From: an uncultured Anaerolineae bacterium
Lineage (GTDB): Bacteria > Chloroflexota > Anaerolineae > CG2-30-64-16
Assembly (NCBI GenBank): GCA_937124585.1
Contig: CAKZKT010000112.1
Span: 1 to 40,241, forward strand
DNA length: 40,241 nucleotides
Direction: 5' to 3'
In this document: positions 1-10,852 of the stretch, piece by piece
How the letters are laid out: each line of letters begins with the position of its first letter
Position numbering within the stretch: the first letter of the stretch is position 1
Translations under genes and position numbers: made by a program
Notes under the pieces: generated by a model
Told to the model about the DNA's origin: nothing
The model's database searches: none
Seen by the model: only the letters and a program-made list of their open reading frames with translations

Positions 1-1
1 C

Positions 2-1450
2 TATCGTGCGGCGGACGGCGGCGCGCAGGTCATCAACCTGAGCCTGGGCGGCTTCGACGACGACACGATGTTGCGAGAGGCCGTCAATTACGCGCTCGGC
101 AAGCAGGTGTTCGTCGCCGCGGCCGCCGGCAATTGCGCGCAGGGCGGCGCCGGCTGTCCGGTCCTGCCCAATCCCATGTATTACCCGGCGGCGTATCCGG
201 GGGTTTTCGCCGTCGCCGCTTCGGATCGTTTCGACAATTGGGCCAGCTACTCCGGTTACAAGTATTACATCGCGCTGGCCGCGCCGGGCGGTGTCAGCAC
301 AGATCAGGTGTTGAGCACATGGCCGGCCGGCTATGGCTGGCGATTCGGCACTTCGATGGCGACGGCGCAGGTATCGGCGGCCGCGGCGCTGGTGCGGACG
401 TTCCGGCCGACCGCAACCCCTGCCCAGGTGGGCGACATCCTCAAGCAGACGGCCGATCAGATCGGCCCCTACACCTACATTGGCGGCCGCAACGATTGGT
501 TCGGCGCGGGTCGGTTGAACGTGGGTCGGGCCGTGCGCCAGGCGTATCCGCCGGCGCTGCGCTCCTCGGCAAACGCCCAGCGCTTTCTCCTGGGTGGGCC
601 GGTCACCCGTGTCGGCGCGACGCTGGCCATCCACAACGACAGCGAGCAGCCGGTCACCTGGCAGGCCACCGAGCTGACCGGCGCTACGTGGCTCCGGCTG
701 ACGCCTGGTCGCGGCCAGACCACCTACAGTCAGCCCGATTTCCTCACGCTGGAGGTTGGCCCGACGACGCTGGGGTCGGGCTACTACGATGCGATCGTTC
801 AGGTTGCCTCGCTTACGCCTGCGGTCGGCAGTATTCAGGTTTTCGTCACCCTCCAGGTCGCCGACGAGGTGCACCGGCTCTTTCTGCCGACCATTGCCCG
901 CGAGCACCAGGCCGCAGCCTGGGTTGACCCGGCCAACGGCGGCGTCGCCATCTTCCCGACCGATGAGATCCCCTACTGGATCGGGCTGCCCTTCCCGGTA
1001 TCGTTCTACGGGCAGGAGCAGACGGTTGTCTCGATTTCCTTCCAGGGGTATGTGTCGTTCGCCCAGCCGGGCACCAGCGCGAGCGTGGCCCAAAGCAGCT
1101 GCCTGCCCACGGCCGCGCTGCCAAACGATGCAATTTACGTGTTGTGGCAGGACTGGAAGCCCGCGCTGGGCGGGCAGGTCTTCGTGCAGCAGCCCGACAG
1201 CGATCGTTTCGTGATCACATGGATGGACATGCGGCGTTTTGACGGCGACCTGCCGCACGCTTTTCAGCTGATCCTGGCGCGCAATGGCACGTTCACCCTG
1301 CAGTATCGCGCTGTGCAGACGCCGGTGCAGGGCACGATCGGCAGCGAGAATTGGGATGGCACCGTGGCCACGCAGCTCGCCTGCAACGGCGTCGGCATGT
1401 TGCCCCGCAGCGGCGATGCCTTTTCGCTGGTCGCTCGCCTGCCGTGGTGA
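2..1450 (+). CDS. subtilisin-like serine protease (S8), 5' truncated by window edge
   Basis: The reading frame is open from base 2 and ends at TGA 1448-1450, so 482 residues are visible and the start lies outside the window. The first ~170 residues are the second half of an S8 catalytic domain. INLSLGG precedes the oxyanion-hole Asn in AAAAGN (codon 131-133), and the catalytic Ser is in GTSMATA (codon 353-355). The Asp and His of the triad must lie upstream. After the protease comes a beta-rich stretch (~180-300) and then a C-terminal beta-sandwich (~310-480) with the 'IGLPFPVSFYG' pattern common as an accessory module in secreted Chloroflexota proteases. There is no C-terminal membrane anchor. 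It is followed by hairpin repeats and another secreted protein on the same strand. The family is clear; the substrate is unknown. Confidence 0.9.
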   Translation, partial: YRAADGGAQVINLSLGGFDDDTMLREAVNYALGKQVFVAAAAGNCAQGGAGCPVLPNPMYYPAAYPGVFAVAASDRFDNWASYSGYKYYIALAAPGGVSTDQVLSTWPAGYGWRFGTSMATAQVSAAAALVRTFRPTATPAQVGDILKQTADQIGPYTYIGGRNDWFGAGRLNVGRAVRQAYPPALRSSANAQRFLLGGPVTRVGATLAIHNDSEQPVTWQATELTGATWLRLTPGRGQTTYSQPDFLTLEVGPTTLGSGYYDAIVQVASLTPAVGSIQVFVTLQVADEVHRLFLPTIAREHQAAAWVDPANGGVAIFPTDEIPYWIGLPFPVSFYGQEQTVVSISFQGYVSFAQPGTSASVAQSSCLPTAALPNDAIYVLWQDWKPALGGQVFVQQPDSDRFVITWMDMRRFDGDLPHAFQLILARNGTFTLQYRAVQTPVQGTIGSENWDGTVATQLACNGVGMLPRSGDAFSLVARLPW

Positions 1451-1469
1451 GGGCGTGAAATCGTGCCCT

Positions 1470-1555
1470 ACGTGCCAGGCACTCTGCAAGATGCCTGGCA
1501 CGTGATGGAATCGCGCCACGTGCCAGGCACTCTGCAAGATGCCTGGCACGTGATG
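1470..1555. repeat. two tandem 38-bp hairpin repeats (GTGCCAGGCAC type)
   Basis: Two identical 38-base units (1470-1507 and 1518-1555) are separated by 10 bases. Each is a perfect inverted repeat with 12-bp arms, ACGTGCCAGGCA and TGCCTGGCACGT, around a 10-base loop CTCTGCAAGA. They lie 19 bases after the protease stop codon. GTGCCAGGCAC palindromes of this kind are, from memory, frequent between genes in Chloroflexota. In RNA they would form stable stems and could end or protect the protease transcript, but no T-run follows, so a classical intrinsic terminator is not supported. Confidence 0.85.
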
Positions 1556-1713
1556 ACCCTCACGGCGAGATGTCTTCTCTGCGCCGCGACGTTTGCTCCT
1601 CGCCAACGTCATCATTTTTGCATGAAGCTCGCCCGACGATAGAGAAGTATGTACGCGCCCGGATTTCGCGCGACATAGTGGCCTGCAGACAGCTTTATGC
1701 GAAAGGGTGTGCA

Positions 1714-4700
1714 ATGGTGACTCGTCAAGCGTCAATCTGGATTATCGCGGCGGCTGTATTCACCGTGATCGCCGTAATCGGAGTGGCGCTGCCAGGCACA
1801 TCGGTGCAGGCAGTGATGCAGAGGTCACATTCGTCGCCGACGAGTGTGACGGACGGGGCAGCGTGGCGTTCCGGCGGGCCGTATGGCGGCCTGGCGCAGG
1901 CGCTGGCGCTTTCGCCCGATTTCGCGAGCGACGGCCTGGCGCTCGCCGGCGGTTGGCGTCTGGGCGCCGGCGGCGTGACGGGCGGCTACGGGATCGTCCG
2001 CACCACAGATGGCGCCGCGACGTGGACGCCGGTCTTCGCCAGCCCGCCCTGGACACAGCTCGCGGTGATGGATCTGGCGATCTCGCCGGGATTTGCCGAC
2101 GATGGCAAGGCCTTTGCGGCTACGGATTCGGGCCTCCTGCGCACACGCAATCGCGGTGTCACGTGGGAGCGCCTCGGCGGCGGGCTGCCGACCGGCGACA
2201 AAGAGCCGGCCGCAGACGATGTGCGTCGCGTTTATCTTTCACCGGCATTCGCGGAGGATGGGGTGGCGCTGGCGCAAATGGCCGACGGCGCGCTGTTCAT
2301 CTCGTCCGATCGCGGCGCCAGCTGGACCCGGTTGACTGTAGCCTCGACGCTGGCTGCGGCTTTTTCCCGGCGCTTTGCCGATAACGGCGTGCTCTATGCT
2401 GTGGTGCTGACGGGCGATCCGGCCCGGCCGGCGCTGGCGCGTTCGACCGATCGCGGGGCAACCTGGCCGATCGTCCATCTGCTGGACGATGCGCAGGCCA
2501 CCGATCTGGTCGAGATGGTAGACGGCGCGCTACTGATCGCCGGCGGAAACGGTGTGCTGCGGCTGGCGGTCGCCGGTGCCGGCTATGTGCCAGAGCCTGC
2601 CGAACCGGCCATCGTCGGGGCCGTGCATCGGCTGACCGTGGCCGGCGATCACCTGTACGCGGCGGCGCAGAGCGGCCTCTTCATCACGCTCTCGGAGGGC
2701 CGCAGCTGGCAACGGTACGCCGATACGCCGGAGACCGCGTTCGTGTCGGTGGCGGCCTGTCCGCTGTGGGGCCGTTGTCACGCGCTGCTGGCGAGCAGCT
2801 ACCTGGGCCTCCTCGGCACGCGCGACGACAATCTGGAGCCGTGGGCCTGGCTGGGAGGGGTGCGCCGACTGGCGACGAAGGCTGTGGCCGCGTCGCCGGC
2901 CTATGCCGCGGATGGGACGCTGTTCGCGGCCACTGAACAGGGCCTCTTCCGAAGCACCGACCGTGGATTCACCTGGCAACTGGTCACGCCGGGCGAGCGG
3001 CCCGACCACGACGCGATCTTCTCGCAGGTGCGCCTGTCTGCTTCCTACGCGACGGACGGTGCGGTCTTCGCCACCTACGAAGACCGACTGACCGGCCGGC
3101 GCGGCCTGTACATGTCGGCCGATCGCGGGGCCACCTGGTCGGCGCTGTTCGAGCCTTTCGCGCCGAACCTCTCGATGTTGCTGGCCGTTTCTCCGGCCTA
3201 TCGCACTGATCGCACCGTTTTCGTCGTCCAGGGCGATACCCTCTACAAAACCACGGATGGCGGCACCAGCTGGCGCACCTTCGCCATCGCGCCCCCCGGA
3301 GAATTCTTCCCGCCGTTGCGGCTGGAGGTCTCCAGTGCCTACGCAGCCGACCGCACCTTGTTTGTCACCGGCTTGGGCGGCGTTCGGCGCTCGACCGATG
3401 GCGGCGAGACCTGGAGCAACACGGGAGCGGCGGCGCCGGCCTACGGTCTGGCTCTCTCGCCGGCCTACGCCACCGATCGCACCGTCTGGCATACCTTCCG
3501 GGCCATAGAAGGCGCGGGCGACGGCTCGCCCGATGCAGGCGTGAGGCGCTCGACCAACGCGGGCGCCTCCTGGGAGTGGGCCACAGCCGGGCTGCCCGGC
3601 GTGTATGAGCCGTTTCCGGTGCCGCTGGCCGCTTCGCCGTCTTTTGCGACCGATCGCACCCTCTTCACGGCCCTGCGCGGTCCGTTGACGGCGGCGCCCT
3701 ACCGCAGCCTCTACCGCAGCCTCAACGCGGCGACCTGGTGGCAAGATCTGGGCCATGCGCCCGGCAATCCGGATCCGGCCGATCTGGCAGTTTCGGCCGA
3801 TGCGCTGGGCCGGCTGACCGCGCATGTCGCCACCGACGTCGGCGTCTGGCACTACGACGCGCGCTGCGAAGACCGGATCATCAACGGCAGCTTCGAGGCC
3901 GATCTGGCCTGGGAGTTCCCGCTCACCAACTATCCGGCCGGCTATAGTACCGATCGCTTCCACAGCGGCAGCCGCAGCCTGCGCACCGGCATCGTCGCGG
4001 CCGCGGATGTCTTCAGTTACTCGACCGGCCGCCAGGTCGTGACCATCCCCGCCAATGTGGAGAGCGCCAGGCTGGATTTCTGGTGGTATCCGATCTCGGA
4101 AGAGCCGACGGTCGCCACGGCGAGCCACGGGCCTGCAGATGAGGTGGCTCGCGGCCTGCTCGACGATCAGCTGCCGCAGGGCGTGCTCGCCGGTGACTGG
4201 CAGTACGTCCTCATCTACGACGCCAACGGTGCCCTTCTGCCGCCCAGGCTGTGGACGCGCAGCAATGCCCGGGTCTGGCAGTCTGGCCAGCTCGACCTGA
4301 CGTCGTATCGCGGCCGCACCCTGACGATCATCTTCGGCACATATAACGACGGCGATGGCCGCAGGACCGCGATGTACGTGGACGACGCGGCGCTCACAGC
4401 CTGCTGGCCTGCAATCTCCACCCCGACGCCGACCGCAACGCGCCATCCTTCGGTCACGCCCAGCGTCACGCCGACCGGATTGTGGCGCTATCATTTCTAC
4501 ATTCCCTTTGCCATAGCCGAGGATGTGGAGCCGACCCCGACCTTCACGCCGACGCCGACGGCGACGATAACCGTCATGCCGACTGAGACGGCGACGCCGA
4601 CCGTCACGCCGACCGTCACGCCGACCGCCACCCGCACGCCGACGCCGACGGCGACGACAACCGTCACACCGAGCCCGACGCCGACCGCCACCCGCACGCC

Positions 4701-7700
4701 GACGCCGACGGCGACGCCGACCGTCACGCCGACCGCCACCCGCACGGCGACGCCGACTGCGACCGTCACGCCGCCGACGCCGGGCCCGGCCTGCTACGAG
4801 GCAGTGGTCAACGGCGGCTTCGAGAGCGACGCCGGTTGGGAGATCCGCACGAATCCGGTGCTGGCGGCCTACGTGACGGCGCCCGTGCACAGCGGCAGCC
4901 GCAGCATGCGCACCGGCATCGCGGCCGGCGGCGCCAACACGCTGTCCTATTCGCCCATCCAGCAAAACCTGACTTTCCCGGCTCTGCCGTTCCCTGGCCT
5001 TTCCTCGACGATCCGGCTGAGCTTCTGGCGCTACAACGTCTACGAGGAGGGGGCGGCGGTGCAAGGGGCAGCGCTTCCCGATCTGCGCACGCTGCCGCGG
5101 ACAGAGGCGGAGCTGCTGAGTGCGCCGCTGGCGGGCGACTTCTTCTATGTCATTGCGATTCGGAGCGACAACTCGATTGACTGGCTGTGGGTCGAGCGGG
5201 TGCATGCGCCGAGCTGGCGCCAGGTGACGGCGCTTGACCTCAGCGGCTACGCCGGGCAGAGCATTCGTTTGCAGTTCGGCACCTACAACGACGGTGGCGG
5301 CGGCATCAGCCGCACCTTCGTGGACGACGTCTCCATCCAGGTCTGCCCGCCGGCGACGTTCACGCCGACCGCCACGCCGTCGCCGACGCGCACCCTCACG
5401 CCATCGCCGACGCGCACCCTCACGCGCACCCTCACGCCCACGGCCACGCGGACGCCGTTTGCGCTGGAGCCGCGCTGGTTGCGTTCGCTGGTCGCCGCGC
5501 CGGGCAGTCCGGGCCGTCTGCTCGGGCTCACCAACCAGGGCTACCTGATGAGCAGCACGGATCGCGGCGAGACGTGGACGACCGTGTCGCTGCCGGCTGA
5601 GCTCAGTGGGACGCCGCTCAGCTATCGCGGCTTCGTGGGGCTGGACTATCTCAATCCCGACACCGTCTACCTGGGCGCGGTGTCGCAGGGCCTGTGGCGC
5701 AGCCTGGACGCTGGTCTTAGCTGGACGAAACGCCATCCGTTCCCGATCGGCCCGGTCGCGGTCAGCTTCGACAATCCAGACCATCTGATCGCCGGCCTCA
5801 TCGGGTCCAACGAGCTGAACACCAACATCGCCCGCAGCACCGACGGCGGCCTGACGTGGGTGAACCACGGGGGCGGCAGCAGCGGCGAAGTCGTCAGCCC
5901 GATCTTGATTGATCCGCAGGTGCACAACCTGAACTTCGTGATCACGCAGGGGCTGCGCGGGGGCGCCACCCTCTATCGCACGTTCAACGGCAATTGGGAA
6001 CCGATCGCCAATGCGCCGCTCGGGCTACCGCCAAGCGGCGGCCCCGGCCTGGGCCTGATGCTGGACGGTGGGCTGCGCGGTCTGTACGTGGGCAGCGCCG
6101 ATGGTATCCTCTACCTCTCCACGAATGCGCACGCCCTGAACCTGGCCGACATTGCCTGGACGCCGGTTTACACCTTCACCTACGGTTACCTGCCGATCCC
6201 GCTGGCGGTGGGCGGCGGGCCTGCCGGCAGCGCGCTGTACGTCACGCTCTATGATTGGGTTACTGCCTACGGTCGGACGCTGCGCAGCGACGACGGCGGC
6301 CGCACCTGGCATGCCTTGACACTCCCTGGCCCGGCCGTCACACCGACGCCGACCGCCACGGCCACGCGCACGGCGACGCCGACCGCCACCCGCACGCCGA
6401 CGCCGACGGCGACGCCGACCGTCACGCCGACCGCCACCCGCACGGCGACGCCGACTGCGACCGTCACGCCGCCGACGCCGGGCCCGGCCTGCTACGAGGC
6501 AGTGGTCAACGGCGGCTTCGAGAGCGACGCCGGTTGGGAGATCCGCACGAATCCGGTGCTGGCGGCCTACGTGACGGCGCCCGTGCACAGCGGCAGCCGC
6601 AGCATGCGCACCGGCATCGCGGCCGGCGGCGCCAACACGCTGTCCTATTCGCCCATCCAGCAAAACCTGACTTTCCCGGCTCTGCCGTTCCCTGGCCTTT
6701 CCTCGACGATCCGGCTGAGCTTCTGGCGCTACAACGTCTACGAGGAGGGGGCGGCGGTGCAAGGGGCAGCGCTTCCCGATCTGCGCACGCTGCCGCGGAC
6801 AGAGGCGGAGCTGCTGAGTGCGCCGCTGGCGGGCGACTTCTTCTATGTCATTGCGATTCGGAGCGACAACTCGATTGACTGGCTGTGGGTCGAGCGGGTG
6901 CATGCGCCGAGCTGGCGCCAGGTGACGGCGCTTGACCTCAGCGGCTACGCCGGGCAGAGCATTCGTTTGCAGTTCGGCACCTACAACGACGGTGACGGCG
7001 GCATCAGCCGCACCTTCGTGGACGACGTCTCCATCCAGGTCTGCCCGCCGGCAGGTGCATTCGTTCTGCCCGCCGGCTGGCCGCGGCGGGTGATCGGCCG
7101 GCCCGAGTCCAACACGATCTACGCCGATGTGGGCGGCCAGCTCTTCCGCTCGTCGGATGCCGGCCGCACCTGGTCGCCGGCCGGGGTGGCCCGACCCGAA
7201 CACGCGATCCTCAGCGCAGATCCGCACATGCTCTATGCCGGCGACGGCTATCCGTGCTACATGGGCGGCGACCCGACGCCGATGTGGCGCACGGTTGACG
7301 GCGGCGCCACCTGGCATCTGTTGCCGGCCGGCCAGAACTTGAAGCCGCTGGCCGCACATGGCACCGACCAGCGGCTGTACGCGGCCGGCTGTGACGGCCC
7401 ATATCTGAGCACCGATGCCGGCCTCAGCTTTACGCGGCAGCCCGACCCGCTCTTCGACCTCTACGACGTGAAGTCCATCGCGCCGGTCGCGCCTGCATGG
7501 AGCGAGGTCTGGATCGGCGGCGTGAGCGAGGGCGGCGGTGGCGGCGTGCTGGTCAGCCGCAACGGCGGCGCGAGCTGGTCGCTCAGCTATCCCGGCCCCG
7601 GCATCGAGGACATCGGCTGGTTGGGCGAGGTGACGCTGGATCGCTATCGGTCCGGCACCGTCTACGTGCCCGCCTACCACGGCTTTTTCTACACGCCCGA

Positions 7701-9885
7701 TGGCGGCGCGACGTGGGTCAACAACTCGCAGGGGCTGGAGGAGGTGATCGGCGGCGTGCGGCCTTCTGGCCTGTACGCTGTGGCGCAAGATCCGGTTGAC
7801 CCGATGCACCGGCTCTACCTCGGCACGCGGCGCGGTCTCTATGCCCGCGATAGTGCCACCCTCTTCTGGTACAAGCTGGCCGGCCAGCCGTTCGATGCGT
7901 TGGAGGTCAACGACCTGCTGGTGCTCGACGGTCTGCCAGCACGCCTTTACGTAACGACTCAGTTTGGCGTCTTCCTGTACGACCTGGGGAGCGTGTCGCC
8001 GGCGCCGGCGCCGCCTACACCGACCGCTACGCCGACCGTCACCCGCACCCCTGGCCTGCCGACGGCCACGCCGACGCCGACCGCTACGCCGACGGCCAGC
8101 CCGACACCGACCGCCACGTCCACCGTGGCGGCCGTGCCGACCGCCAGGGCCGAGACCTGGCCGACCCCACGCGTGATCGGGACGCTGGCATTGCCCGCCG
8201 GCAGCCATCCGCACGGCATCGCGCTCAACGCGACGGGCAGCGTCGCCTACGTCGCGTTCCACGGGATAGATCACAGCGGTCGGATGCTGGGGATCATCAG
8301 CACCACGTCTCTCACCCTCACCGCGCAGGTGACGCTCACCACGGCGGCTGCCGGCCCGAACGCGGTGGCGCTGCTGGGCATCGGCGGGCCGGCGGTGGTG
8401 ACGAACCGTCAGCTGGCGAATGCCTCGGTGGTGGCGCTGGCGCCGACACCGGCCGTGATCGGGCAGATCGCAGCCGGCGCCATGCCCGACGGTGTGATCG
8501 TGCAGGGCGGCCTGGGCTACATCGCCAACTTCGCCGACAACACGGTCACGGTGTTCGATGCGAGGACGTGGGCACCGGTGCGTACCCTCAGCGTGGGGCG
8601 AGAGCCCTCGCTGTTCGCTGCCGATCCGACGAGCGGCGATGTCTATCTATCGCTGCACGGCGCGAACGAGGTGCTGCGTCTGCGCAATGGCGTGGCCACC
8701 GGTGTCTATACCGGCATCCCTGAGCCGTATGGCCTGGCGTTCGATCCGACCAGCCGGCGACTGTATGTGGCAAATCGCGGCACTGCCCACACGGTGACCG
8801 TGATTGACACAGCCACCGGGACGCTTGTCGGCACCATCGGCCTCGACCGCGAGCCGTTCGTGCTGGCGGTCAACCCGCGTACCGGTCACCTGCACATCGC
8901 GTGCGGCGATCAGGTGAAGGTTTATCGCACGTTCGACTGGGCGCCAGTGACGACGATCGCGACGCCGCCGGGCGCCGAAGAGGGGATCGCGGTAGACGAG
9001 GCGCGCAACATCGTCTATGTGACCAGCCGCGAGGGAGACGCGTTAACGGTCATCCAGGATGCCGCGGCGCCATTGGTGCTTTTCGGCAGCAATCGGGACC
9101 GTAACGGCGAGCTCTATCGCATGTTGCCCGATGGCCGTGAACAGCGCCGTTTGACCTTCACGACGGATGCCAGCGAAGTATCGCCGGTCGGTTCGCCGGA
9201 TGGTCGCTGGATCGCCTACATTCGCACCGGCGCCGATGGCTGGCCACATCTCTGGCTCATGAATCGAGACGGCCACAATGCGCGTCAGCTCACCTTCGGC
9301 GACTGGGAGGATGCGGCACCGACCTGGTCGAGCGATGGCTCGCGGCTGGCGTTCGCCTCGAATCGGGATGGCAACTGGGAGATCTATACGCTGCGCCTGG
9401 CCGACGGCGCCATCACGCGCCTGACCTTCGATCTGGCCGAAGATCGCAATCCGGACTGGTCGTGGGTCACCGGTCGGATCGTTTTCCAGTCGAATCGGAT
9501 CGGCCCGAACCCGGAGATCTTCAGCATGGCCGCGAACGGCAGCGATGTGCGTCGCCTGACCATCAACCCTAACGGCGACCGCAGCCCGATATGGTCGCCG
9601 GATGCGAATCACATCATCTTCTGGGGCAGCCGGGCCGAGCAGACGATCTATCGGATGCGCAGCGACGGCACGGAGATCGTGCCGCTGGTGTCTCGGCTGT
9701 ATCGGCCGGAGCCGGGAGTGTGGGGCTCGGGTCAAGCCGCCGGCTGGATCGTCTTCACGGGGTATCGGCCGGGCAGCGGCTACAGCGAGATCTTCCGGAT
9801 GACGCCGACCGGTGCCGACCTGGTGCTGCTCACTTTCAACGAGCTGGATTTTGATTATTCGCCGGGGTGGCTGCCGGGGCAGTAG
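1714..9885 (+). CDS. giant secreted multi-propeller protein with Thr-Pro stalks
   Basis: 2,723 residues. ATG 1714 is preferred over the upstream in-frame ATG 1570 because a GAAAGG lies 7 bases before it and it opens directly with a signal peptide (hydrophobic [17 protein letters not shown], cleavage near VQA). Approximate order of parts: BNR/Asp-box propeller 50-715 (many S-T-D-x-G-x-T-W copies); beta-sandwich module A 723-899 (NGSFE start); Thr-Pro stalk 903-1025; sandwich B 1029-1212; stalk; BNR block 1250-1540; stalk; sandwich C 1595-1779; BNR block 1781-2090; stalk; YVTN-type propeller 2150-2449; TolB/PD40 propeller 2453-2723. No catalytic motif, sortase signal or C-terminal membrane helix is visible, so it is probably released or held non-covalently. 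Asp boxes here resemble photosystem-assembly/VPS10-like repeats rather than proven sialidases. The role is unknown; binding or adhesion at the cell surface is an inference. Confidence 0.85.
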   Translation: MVTRQASIWIIAAAVFTVIAVIGVALPGTSVQAVMQRSHSSPTSVTDGAAWRSGGPYGGLAQALALSPDFASDGLALAGGWRLGAGGVTGGYGIVRTTDGAATWTPVFASPPWTQLAVMDLAISPGFADDGKAFAATDSGLLRTRNRGVTWERLGGGLPTGDKEPAADDVRRVYLSPAFAEDGVALAQMADGALFISSDRGASWTRLTVASTLAAAFSRRFADNGVLYAVVLTGDPARPALARSTDRGATWPIVHLLDDAQATDLVEMVDGALLIAGGNGVLRLAVAGAGYVPEPAEPAIVGAVHRLTVAGDHLYAAAQSGLFITLSEGRSWQRYADTPETAFVSVAACPLWGRCHALLASSYLGLLGTRDDNLEPWAWLGGVRRLATKAVAASPAYAADGTLFAATEQGLFRSTDRGFTWQLVTPGERPDHDAIFSQVRLSASYATDGAVFATYEDRLTGRRGLYMSADRGATWSALFEPFAPNLSMLLAVSPAYRTDRTVFVVQGDTLYKTTDGGTSWRTFAIAPPGEFFPPLRLEVSSAYAADRTLFVTGLGGVRRSTDGGETWSNTGAAAPAYGLALSPAYATDRTVWHTFRAIEGAGDGSPDAGVRRSTNAGASWEWATAGLPGVYEPFPVPLAASPSFATDRTLFTALRGPLTAAPYRSLYRSLNAATWWQDLGHAPGNPDPADLAVSADALGRLTAHVATDVGVWHYDARCEDRIINGSFEADLAWEFPLTNYPAGYSTDRFHSGSRSLRTGIVAAADVFSYSTGRQVVTIPANVESARLDFWWYPISEEPTVATASHGPADEVARGLLDDQLPQGVLAGDWQYVLIYDANGALLPPRLWTRSNARVWQSGQLDLTSYRGRTLTIIFGTYNDGDGRRTAMYVDDAALTACWPAISTPTPTATRHPSVTPSVTPTGLWRYHFYIPFAIAEDVEPTPTFTPTPTATITVMPTETATPTVTPTVTPTATRTPTPTATTTVTPSPTPTATRTPTPTATPTVTPTATRTATPTATVTPPTPGPACYEAVVNGGFESDAGWEIRTNPVLAAYVTAPVHSGSRSMRTGIAAGGANTLSYSPIQQNLTFPALPFPGLSSTIRLSFWRYNVYEEGAAVQGAALPDLRTLPRTEAELLSAPLAGDFFYVIAIRSDNSIDWLWVERVHAPSWRQVTALDLSGYAGQSIRLQFGTYNDGGGGISRTFVDDVSIQVCPPATFTPTATPSPTRTLTPSPTRTLTRTLTPTATRTPFALEPRWLRSLVAAPGSPGRLLGLTNQGYLMSSTDRGETWTTVSLPAELSGTPLSYRGFVGLDYLNPDTVYLGAVSQGLWRSLDAGLSWTKRHPFPIGPVAVSFDNPDHLIAGLIGSNELNTNIARSTDGGLTWVNHGGGSSGEVVSPILIDPQVHNLNFVITQGLRGGATLYRTFNGNWEPIANAPLGLPPSGGPGLGLMLDGGLRGLYVGSADGILYLSTNAHALNLADIAWTPVYTFTYGYLPIPLAVGGGPAGSALYVTLYDWVTAYGRTLRSDDGGRTWHALTLPGPAVTPTPTATATRTATPTATRTPTPTATPTVTPTATRTATPTATVTPPTPGPACYEAVVNGGFESDAGWEIRTNPVLAAYVTAPVHSGSRSMRTGIAAGGANTLSYSPIQQNLTFPALPFPGLSSTIRLSFWRYNVYEEGAAVQGAALPDLRTLPRTEAELLSAPLAGDFFYVIAIRSDNSIDWLWVERVHAPSWRQVTALDLSGYAGQSIRLQFGTYNDGDGGISRTFVDDVSIQVCPPAGAFVLPAGWPRRVIGRPESNTIYADVGGQLFRSSDAGRTWSPAGVARPEHAILSADPHMLYAGDGYPCYMGGDPTPMWRTVDGGATWHLLPAGQNLKPLAAHGTDQRLYAAGCDGPYLSTDAGLSFTRQPDPLFDLYDVKSIAPVAPAWSEVWIGGVSEGGGGGVLVSRNGGASWSLSYPGPGIEDIGWLGEVTLDRYRSGTVYVPAYHGFFYTPDGGATWVNNSQGLEEVIGGVRPSGLYAVAQDPVDPMHRLYLGTRRGLYARDSATLFWYKLAGQPFDALEVNDLLVLDGLPARLYVTTQFGVFLYDLGSVSPAPAPPTPTATPTVTRTPGLPTATPTPTATPTASPTPTATSTVAAVPTARAETWPTPRVIGTLALPAGSHPHGIALNATGSVAYVAFHGIDHSGRMLGIISTTSLTLTAQVTLTTAAAGPNAVALLGIGGPAVVTNRQLANASVVALAPTPAVIGQIAAGAMPDGVIVQGGLGYIANFADNTVTVFDARTWAPVRTLSVGREPSLFAADPTSGDVYLSLHGANEVLRLRNGVATGVYTGIPEPYGLAFDPTSRRLYVANRGTAHTVTVIDTATGTLVGTIGLDREPFVLAVNPRTGHLHIACGDQVKVYRTFDWAPVTTIATPPGAEEGIAVDEARNIVYVTSREGDALTVIQDAAAPLVLFGSNRDRNGELYRMLPDGREQRRLTFTTDASEVSPVGSPDGRWIAYIRTGADGWPHLWLMNRDGHNARQLTFGDWEDAAPTWSSDGSRLAFASNRDGNWEIYTLRLADGAITRLTFDLAEDRNPDWSWVTGRIVFQSNRIGPNPEIFSMAANGSDVRRLTINPNGDRSPIWSPDANHIIFWGSRAEQTIYRMRSDGTEIVPLVSRLYRPEPGVWGSGQAAGWIVFTGYRPGSGYSEIFRMTPTGADLVLLTFNELDFDYSPGWLPGQ
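4676..5354 (+). repeat. 679-bp intragenic repeat, copy 1
   Basis: Encodes the end of a Thr-Pro stalk plus beta-sandwich module B. It matches 6374-7052 at an offset of 1,698 bases (566 codons, in frame) with one difference seen on reading: G at 5297 here, A at 6995, giving Gly versus Asp. Confidence 0.95.
6374..7052 (+). repeat. 679-bp intragenic repeat, copy 2
   Basis: Second copy of 4676-5354, encoding the stalk end and beta-sandwich module C of the giant secreted protein. Homology stops abruptly after the codons for CPPAG/CPPAT. The flanking BNR blocks are not near-identical, so only the stalk-sandwich unit was copied recently. Confidence 0.95.
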
Positions 9886-9913
9886 ATCATCGAATTGCCC
9901 TGGCCTGATCGTC

Positions 9914-9957
9914 AAACGACATCCCCGCCTCCGAATCAGCAGGCGGGGATGTCGTTT
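9914..9957 (+). terminator. 17-bp perfect hairpin after the giant surface protein gene
   Basis: AAACGACATCCCCGCCT (9914-9930) pairs perfectly with 9941-9957 across a 10-base loop, starting 29 bases after the stop codon. The A-rich left foot and T-rich right foot (GTTTGTAAA) make it a plausible intrinsic terminator on either strand, although the T-tract is short. It separates the surface-protein block from the biosynthetic cluster. Confidence 0.7.
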
Positions 9958-10056
9958 GTAAAGGCATAGCGCGGTAAGGCGTTTGTTTTGTTGGCGCACC
10001 ACCGGTAGTCCGGCTGTAGATCACATGCCTCGCAATGGCGACAGAACAGCGCCCTC

Positions 10057-10085
10057 TTGACAGTCCGTCTTTTGTGGTGCATAAT
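10057..10085 (+). promoter_or_regulatory. sigma-70-type promoter for the PqqD-like gene
   Basis: TTGACA (10057-10062) and CATAAT (10080-10085) are separated by exactly 17 bases. Transcription would begin near 10092, 24 bases before the GTG start at 10116, leaving room for the AGGAG ribosome-binding site at 10104. It lies inside the longer open frame beginning at ATG 10035, which argues that 10035 is not the start. This is probably the entry promoter of the accessory cluster. Confidence 0.75.
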
Positions 10086-10115
10086 TGTTGCGATTTTCCA
10101 TGCAGGAGATGCCGA

Positions 10116-10571
10116 GTGGTTGACGACATTTTTTGTCGTATTAACAGCCCGATCGTCATCGGCGAAGTGCTGGATGGCGAAGCCATCATCGTCAATTTGG
10201 ATACTGGTGCCTACTATAGTCTGGACGGCGCTGGCAGTGAAGTGTGGATGGCTGCTCAGGCCGGCACGACATTGTCCCATATGATTGGGCGGGTTGCCAG
10301 CCGATTCAGCGGTTCGGAGGCTGAGATCGCGGCAGGCGTGCAGGCTTTGGTCGAAGCGCTGATGGCTGAAGTGCTGTTGGTGGCCGATCGCGTGCCTTCT
10401 GCGCTGCAAACGGAGGGGCCATCCGAATATGATGCGGCTCCGGCTGATCGTCCGCCCTTCGTCAAGCCGGTCTTGCAAAAATACACCGACATGGCCGACC
10501 TGCTGCTGCTGGACCCGATCCATGAGGTGGACGAGGGGCAGGGCTGGCCGCACCCCGCGCCGCGCCGCTAG
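10116..10571 (+). CDS. PqqD-family peptide chaperone (RRE) with conserved C-terminal tail
   Basis: 151 residues from GTG 10116, chosen because AGGAG lies 7 bases upstream and a 17-spaced promoter lies just before it. Residues ~4-95 fit the PqqD/RiPP recognition element fold: an N-terminal beta-hairpin around GEVLDGEAIIVNLDTGAYY, a Leu/Trp helix SEVWM, then helices containing VQALVEALMAEVLL. PqqD-type proteins bind leader peptides and hand them to modifying enzymes. The C-terminal part (~117-151) carries KYTDMADLLLLDPIHEVD followed by GWPHP. From memory, tails of this kind recur in PqqD-like proteins of 'HPr-rel-A' loci and are not part of classical PqqD. The HprK-like and nucleotidyltransferase-like partners of that system lie 14-18 kb downstream on the same strand. 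The family is well supported; the client peptide is unknown. Confidence 0.85.
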   Translation: MVDDIFCRINSPIVIGEVLDGEAIIVNLDTGAYYSLDGAGSEVWMAAQAGTTLSHMIGRVASRFSGSEAEIAAGVQALVEALMAEVLLVADRVPSALQTEGPSEYDAAPADRPPFVKPVLQKYTDMADLLLLDPIHEVDEGQGWPHPAPRR

Positions 10572-10684
10572 GGGCGCGACAAATGGTTCGTGTCCGTGGG
10601 GTAGGCGCTTTACAGGACACCAGGGCGCGCCGGCTGGCCTCGTCGCGTGCGCAATTGGCGCAGACCGTTCCGTGCCGCGCGCTT

Positions 10685-10852
10685 AAGATCGTTTTCATCA
10701 TCGCTATGCCGGCGGATGTGATCCACGGAATGAACGAGGGGCGTGTGGCTGAGTCAGGCACGCACGCCGAGCTGGTGGCGCTGGGCGGCCGCTACGCCGC
10801 GTCCTGGCGGGCGCAGATGCGGGAGGCGGAGGGCGGCGCGGGTGTGGTATAA
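10685..10852 (+). pseudogene. C-terminal remnant of an ABC exporter
   Basis: An open frame here (from about 10583) ends in ADVIHGMNEGRVAESGTHAE and continues LVALGGRYAASWRAQMREAE. That is the same ending as the intact exporter at 28717-30603 (IIHVMHDGRIVESGTHAE, then an identical stretch LVALGGRYAASWRAQMREAE). Walker A, signature and Walker B parts are missing, and the H-loop region is shortened to an unrelated IVFIIAM. This is what remains of an exporter gene that once followed the PqqD-like gene. Bases 10572-10684 show nothing I can recognise. Confidence 0.8.

Noticed and set aside
4420-4790. Dense short direct repeats that could suggest a CRISPR array.
   Set aside because: They are in-frame ACG-CCG (Thr-Pro) codon repeats of a protein stalk, without unique spacers.
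2530-8274. Two very long open frames on the minus strand (1131 and 749 codons).
   Set aside because: They mirror the GC-rich, Thr-Pro-coding giant gene; the predicted proteins are Arg/Ala/Gly-rich with no family motif, while the plus frame has a signal peptide and many known repeats.
10035-10115. Upstream ATG extension of the PqqD-like gene.
   Set aside because: A 17-spaced promoter and a good ribosome-binding site lie inside this stretch, so GTG 10116 is the better start.
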